Source: Prorocentrum cordatum (Eukaryota > Sar > Dinophyceae > Prorocentrales > Prorocentraceae). From it: DNA of 42,224 nt. This document shows, one piece after another, positions 38,487-42,224 of this stretch. The position numbers were made by a program, and so were the translations under genes. The DNA is taken from positions 72,501-114,724 of the forward strand of contig CAUYUJ010000367.1 in the NCBI GenBank assembly GCA_963575745.1, given 5' to 3'. Below the pieces are notes generated by a model that saw only the letters and a list, made by a program, of their open reading frames with translations, did not search any database and had not been told where the DNA came from. Each line of letters starts with the position of its first letter. Position 1 is the stretch's first letter.

Positions 38487-39533
38487 CTAGTTCGTACTGG
38501 AAATCCTCGCTCGCAACTCATCAATGTTGATCCCTGGCTCAAGCTGATTCATTGCACGAGTGATCTCCCAGCCATTCTGCAGAGAGAACTTGGCCACAAT
38601 CTTCCCTGGAGGTGGTAAGTGGTCACTGGAGCCCCACATGAACGTAATCGGTGGTCCCGTCTCAGCCCTGAGGTTCGAATGATGCATCTTGAAACTCTTG
38701 AACTTGGCCTGAAAGATCCCAGCGGCATCCAGATGGGGCTTCTTCCAGGGTGGGGCCTCCACGTGGACCTTGAGGGCCCTGGGAGCGTGCTGGAGTTTGT
38801 TGTCGGCGATCGCGGCAACGAGTCGACGACGAAGATCCCACAGCTGGTCACTGGTAACCCCATTCTGGAAATAGAGCCGAGCACGCGAATACCCCCACGC
38901 CTCTCTACCTGTGTTGAACTTCTTGGATTGGTTCAGGTCCAGAAACTCCTTCACACCACTGAACCATTCTCCAGCCAGGACCTCATTCAGCAGTGAATTC
39001 AACGCCTGCTGTGATAACATCTCCTCCTGACGCTTCTCTGCATCCCTCCAGTCCGTCACCCCTCCCTTGAGCTCGACGAACGATGGGGTGAAATTCTGCA
39101 CTGACTGCCGAGTTTCCGCCGAGGACGCTGTCGTAGAGGTGCCTGCTCTGGGGGCCCCACCTGCAGGAGCCTGCTGGAGCTGGATTATCTGGAGCCTCTG
39201 ATCCTCAACCTTCTTAGTAATAGCATCTATGTCCGTCATCGCTTGCTGTACATTTTTCTCCACCGAATCAACACGAGCATTGAGCTGGGTGCCGAGATCC
39301 GTGATGCTTCGATGTGTTGATTGGAAGCCCTCCGTCATCTTACCTCCCAGAGATGCAACAAGCGTCGTGATCTTGTCCATCCCCTTTGTCATGGCCACCT
39401 CGAGGCCTTCAACCGTCTGAATTTTGACCCGTTTTCCCTCTGGGACCTCCTCCTCCTTGGCTCCTGGAACGGGCATATCATTGGCGTCCATAGCGAAAAC
39501 CTCGGGGACCGCAGCAGCTGATGAGGCAGCCAT
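38487..39533 (-). CDS. Element A ORF1 (coiled-coil protein)
   Basis: The frame is open from 39929. I chose the ATG at 39533 (MAASSAAAVPEVFAMDAND), because the upstream part has a different composition and a hydrophobic stretch that looks like leader sequence; that gives about 348 aa. A long heptad-patterned coiled coil covers roughly residues 40-120 (VAMTKGMDKITTLVASL, then LGTQLNARVDSVEKNV, then KKVEDQRLQIIQLQQ). A linker and the conserved ORF1 block follow: FTPSFVELKGGVTDW, YSRARLYFQNGVTSDQLWDL, VEAPPWKKPHLDAAGIF. C has the same blocks in the same order. The stop is TAG (38487-38489), and the next codons in the same frame are the start of the endonuclease. Likely an RNA-binding multimer, inferred from LINE ORF1 biology. 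Confidence 0.88.
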   Translation of the reverse strand: MAASSAAAVPEVFAMDANDMPVPGAKEEEVPEGKRVKIQTVEGLEVAMTKGMDKITTLVASLGGKMTEGFQSTHRSITDLGTQLNARVDSVEKNVQQAMTDIDAITKKVEDQRLQIIQLQQAPAGGAPRAGTSTTASSAETRQSVQNFTPSFVELKGGVTDWRDAEKRQEEMLSQQALNSLLNEVLAGEWFSGVKEFLDLNQSKKFNTGREAWGYSRARLYFQNGVTSDQLWDLRRRLVAAIADNKLQHAPRALKVHVEAPPWKKPHLDAAGIFQAKFKSFKMHHSNLRAETGPPITFMWGSSDHLPPPGKIVAKFSLQNGWEITRAMNQLEPGINIDELRARISSTN

Positions 39534-40040
39534 CTTGCCGTCTGAGATATTACAAGGGATATTCCACTTCGCACGGAACGATCGATCTTCTCGAGTACGT
39601 TTGAGATGTGCACTCAACTGATGAAAGTTATATGGGGCAACAGGATGGTGAGGTAAAGTAGGAGAGAGATCAGGTGGCCCAGATGGTATGTCGACTAGAG
39701 AATCCTTATCGTCGTGTCGAGCTCTACCAACCTGTCTGGCAAGATACTCCCACTCCCAATGTCCGAAGTTGGCTCCCCAGCGGTCCAAATCGATCGATTG
39801 ACTCTGGCTCGTCCCGTCCAGCTCGACGCGGCAAAATGCCGCAACAATGCACACAAACAAATACAACCAAATGCAGGCGGCCTGCTTGCCTCGGACTCGC
39901 CGAAGTCGCCGAAGTGGCCCGATCGCCACGCGCCCCCCGCGCGGCGGGCCAGGGGCAGGCTGCCTGACTGCACGATGCAGCTCGAGTGAGCCCCCCGACG
40001 GGACAAGGCCGAGGGAGAGCGGGAGGTAAACTCCGCCTCC

Positions 40041-40113
40041 TCCACCTTCCTTTTTTTTTTGGGGGGGGAGGCTGACCAGGCACCGAGCGCCCCAGCGCCC
40101 GTTAAGTGCCTAC
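40041..40113. other. Junction of element D 3' end with element A 5' end
   Basis: GGAGGTAAACTC (5' end of A) is followed by CCTCCACCTTCC, T10 and G8. The coding end of D lies at 40114. The T10 on the plus strand is a short A tail in the sense of D. Confidence 0.7.
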
Positions 40114-42224
40114 CTAGTCTCTCTGCAGCTGGAGGTCTTGGGCCACCTGGGCTGCGGCCCGCAAGAGGCCCTCGAGACCCGAAAGCTCAGCGTAAGTGAT
40201 ACTGCTATGGGAGGGGAGTGCCTGTGCACAACGCCCTACTACTTCCCATATGATTGGACAAGGAGAGGAGGCTTGGGGGAAGAGGGAGACTACCCGAGCT
40301 CTCTTATCTCTATGTTCAGGGTCAGGGTACGGATCATGGAAGCGAGGGATATCTCCAATCTGCAGAAACCAGCCGACGCCCACACCTTGGGCACACACTC
40401 CGCCGTCGAAGGATCCGCGGAGGCCAATAACTCGAAAGTTGTCTTGAACATCAGGGCGAAAGATATGGTGGTGGAACAGCTCTCTGAATATCTGGCCTTC
40501 CCGTGCTAGATGGGTAAGTTCATCAGCTACTGTGTTACTCTCCCGAAATATGTGTCGAATAAAGTCGTTGCCCCATGAGGGGGGTCGTACTCCTTCCTCC
40601 TCCAATTCTTCCAACAGAGAAATAATATTTGCAACCCGCCTACGATAAGAAGCCCCATCTCCTCCTTCTCCACCCTCAACCTTCCAGAGACCGTTGATCC
40701 AATTACAGATAAGAAGCGAATCTCCCGTCAGCTCCAGACCGATCCCGTCATCACTCAGATCCCAAGTCGGCGCCTGTTCATTGTTCGAGGCCAATCTCTG
40801 GGCCAGCTTCTCAGACTCCTTCACCGACAACGGACGAGCCATCATCTCCTCCCCCCTCTCCTTCATGTAGTTTCCTCGTCCTCCAGTTCCTCCACGGACA
40901 ACAAACAAGTCAAACAGAGAACCCAAAGTACAAGCTTCCAGGAACTGCCTGCAATACTGAACGAAGTCAGAGTAAGAGAAAGAACACGCCCTCCACCAAC
41001 GATCCTCCAGATTCACAAACGAGGGGAATATCGTCTGGAACATGAAACACCAAGGATGTTCACCCGTCGCCTGCCCCTTAGCACTGCCTAATCGTGTCAG
41101 TTTCGAGGCCTCCTTCCACTTCCACTGGGAACGCAAATTTTTTGACTCAAGTGTCCTTTTCTCCTCCCACCTCGGGGTACAGCACATCAGAAGCCGGCGT
41201 GCGTCTCGATGCGCACGAGGAAACACCGTCTGTTGTCCTGGTCCAGGAACTGCCATCCTCCGACGCTTCGGGGGGGGCCTGGGGGGATCCCTAGGCCCCC
41301 CCCGCTCACAGGGAACTTCAATATCTCGAGAAGAAGAGGCCCTTTCAGAGGGCATAGCAGAAGAGACCATCCCATGCATATCTGAGGAGACCGCGCCCAT
41401 CCCATTCGTATCTGAGGAGACCGCGCCCATCCCATTAGTAACTGAAGAGACAGCACCCATCCCCTTGGTAACTGAAGAGACCTCCACCATCCCATTAGTA
41501 ACTGAAGAGACCACACCCATCCCATTGGTAACTGAAGAAGAGACCATCCCATGCATATCAGAAGAGACCACACCCATCCCCTTCGTATCTGAAGAGACCG
41601 CCCCCATCCCATTAGTAACTGAAGAGACAGCACCCATCCCATTGGTAACTGAAGAGACCTCCACCATCCCATTGGTAACTGAAGAGACCGCGACCATCCC
41701 TGGGCTCAGCTCCGACTCAGGAATCTGATATCCGCTATCGACATTGGCTCCGAAATATGATGCTATGTCCGCTCCGAGCTGCCACAAGGAATAAAAGACT
41801 CTCTGCACTGCACTCTGGCACTTGGCTTCAAAGAACATCCGTCTAGCAATTCTGAATCGAGCTGGCTTCCAAACTACCCAACTTTCGGAGGCAGGCTTTT
41901 GGGGTGACGTCATCTGGTAAAGGCAATTTCCCTCAAAGACATTCAGGCTATGCAAGGAGTCCCTGTCCCAACTAATACCTTGACTTCCATAGGTGAGGAT
42001 GCTCTGAACCCGAGTGATATAACTCCTACACTTGGCCGAAAAAGGGACTGCCTTCGATCTAAAATAGGCTGCATGCGCATGGAAGGCTCGTCGTGCGGAC
42101 CCGATCCGTCGCCGAAGGTCTTGGTGCGCCTCCCTATAGCTACAGTATATGCTGTTCCCCAAGACATTCATCTCGTCAACTACTTTGAACGGCACCATCT
42201 GATCCTGAACCCGAACCAGGTTAG
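40114..42224 (-). CDS. Element D RT C-terminal region, connector and permuted RNase H (partial)
   Basis: The frame is open beyond the right edge, so the ATG at 42198 is not a start; residues count from it. NVLGNSIYCSYREAH (11-25) and LNVFEGNCLYQM match C (NVLGNDIAVSFREPH, IHVFEGTCLLRM). A 10-residue tandem repeat occupies about 168-283. A basic Pro-rich stretch and the connector follow (SEKLAQRLASNNEQAPTWDL). RNase H motifs: TGDSLLICNWINGLW (D493), FRESNTVADELTHLAREG (D559), LRGSFDGGVCAQGVGVGWF (D598), SITYAELSGLEGLL (E671), stop TAG at 40114. All four catalytic carboxylates are present, in the order 3-4-1-2 of the classical enzyme. There are no frameshifts or nonsense codons in the visible part, so this copy may be young. 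Confidence 0.92.
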   Translation of the reverse strand, partial: NLVRVQDQMVPFKVVDEMNVLGNSIYCSYREAHQDLRRRIGSARRAFHAHAAYFRSKAVPFSAKCRSYITRVQSILTYGSQGISWDRDSLHSLNVFEGNCLYQMTSPQKPASESWVVWKPARFRIARRMFFEAKCQSAVQRVFYSLWQLGADIASYFGANVDSGYQIPESELSPGMVAVSSVTNGMVEVSSVTNGMGAVSSVTNGMGAVSSDTKGMGVVSSDMHGMVSSSVTNGMGVVSSVTNGMVEVSSVTKGMGAVSSVTNGMGAVSSDTNGMGAVSSDMHGMVSSAMPSERASSSRDIEVPCERGGPRDPPRPPPKRRRMAVPGPGQQTVFPRAHRDARRLLMCCTPRWEEKRTLESKNLRSQWKWKEASKLTRLGSAKGQATGEHPWCFMFQTIFPSFVNLEDRWWRACSFSYSDFVQYCRQFLEACTLGSLFDLFVVRGGTGGRGNYMKERGEEMMARPLSVKESEKLAQRLASNNEQAPTWDLSDDGIGLELTGDSLLICNWINGLWKVEGGEGGDGASYRRRVANIISLLEELEEEGVRPPSWGNDFIRHIFRESNTVADELTHLAREGQIFRELFHHHIFRPDVQDNFRVIGLRGSFDGGVCAQGVGVGWFLQIGDIPRFHDPYPDPEHRDKRARVVSLFPQASSPCPIIWEVVGRCAQALPSHSSITYAELSGLEGLLRAAAQVAQDLQLQRD
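41349..41697 (-). repeat. In-frame 30-bp tandem repeat inside element D
   Basis: About twelve units encoding VSSVTNGMGA and variants (VSSDTKGMGV, VSSDMHGMV). Two superunits end in DMHGM, so the array was itself duplicated. It lies in the connector between RT and RNase H and keeps the frame open. Confidence 0.95.

Larger units (their letters stand above)
34237..40040 (-). mobile_element. Element A: near-intact LINE with an in-frame TAG
   Basis: About 5.8 kb on the minus strand. The 3' end on the plus strand is TTTTTTTTGCGGTTTGCGG beside the hairpin left arm. The 5' end contains GGAGGTAAACTC (about 40023), as in C. ORF1 and the endonuclease-RT-RNase H frame are the same frame, separated by one TAG. 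No exact target duplication could be read, because the 5' side abuts the 3' end of element D. Confidence 0.9.
40050..42224 (-). mobile_element. Element D: LINE, 3' part only (cut by the window edge)
   Basis: Same family as B and C. It enters the window in the RT C-terminal region and runs to a short T10 (sense A10) 3' end next to element A. It is head to tail with A on the same strand. Confidence 0.9.

Noticed and set aside
1-42224. tRNA, rRNA or dinoflagellate spliced-leader genes
   Set aside because: I looked for A/B-box and spliced-leader-like sequence by eye and recognised none; a covariance-model search would be needed to exclude small RNAs.

Overview
This 42 kb window looks like a gene-poor, repeat-dense stretch of a protist nuclear genome. 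I see no bacterial operons, no rRNA or tRNA genes and no recognisable host housekeeping gene. The best guess is a dinoflagellate or related alveolate. The basis is the style of the reverse transcriptases (RTs), which have WADN/LADN-type catalytic boxes, and the amount of satellite and LINE DNA. This is an inference from family resemblance only; no spliced-leader or other diagnostic sequence was found.

The protein-coding content is almost entirely non-LTR retrotransposons (LINEs), all reading on the minus strand. Element B (about 2.85-8.95 kb) is a decayed full-length copy. Element E (about 10.05-14.37 kb) is a 5'-truncated, badly broken copy split by a minisatellite. Element C (21.106-26.535 kb) is nearly intact, with a 9-bp target-site duplication. 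Element A (about 34.24-40.04 kb) is nearly intact, with one in-frame TAG. Element D (about 40.05 kb to the right edge) is cut by the window. Element F (about 0.4-2.59 kb) has LINE-like ends but carries an unrecognised open frame and no RT. The architecture shared by A, B and C is: ORF1 with a coiled coil and a conserved C-terminal domain, then an APE-type endonuclease, an RT, a long connector and an RNase H. The RNase H motifs appear in permuted order (GDS, then RExNxxAD, then FDGG, then AEL) in A, B, C and D and in the fragment of E. This is the most unusual thing in the window.

The DNA between LINEs is built of modules that begin at a conserved hairpin: arms CCGGCGGTAA/TTACCGCCGG, or the compensated pair CCGGCGGTGA/TCACCGCCGG. 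One module type (R1, about 340 bp) is unique sequence. The other (R2, about 1.0-1.15 kb) contains about five satellite monomers of roughly 174 bp plus a conserved tail ending in CTTGCCAACT. R2 units are chained head to tail at 14.48-20.65 kb and recur at 26.85, 28.30 and 32.20 kb; a diverged array lies at 8.96-9.84 kb. At five of the six LINE-type 3' ends, the element starts just after GTCAACC or a close variant in the loop of this hairpin, always in the same orientation. The sixth (D) abuts the 5' end of A, which carries a similar sequence. The simplest reading is a site-specific LINE family that uses a palindromic repeat as its landing pad.

Other tandem repeats are a 90-bp minisatellite at two loci (12.7-14.1 and 16.85-17.41 kb), a roughly 180-bp repeat in the 3' region of E (10.1-11.24 kb), a polypurine tract (8.44-8.94 kb), and a duplicated block of CAGCCT-rich sequence plus a 73-bp minisatellite (29.37-32.13 kb). 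Long open frames over these repeats are artefacts of repeat composition or of a unit length divisible by three.
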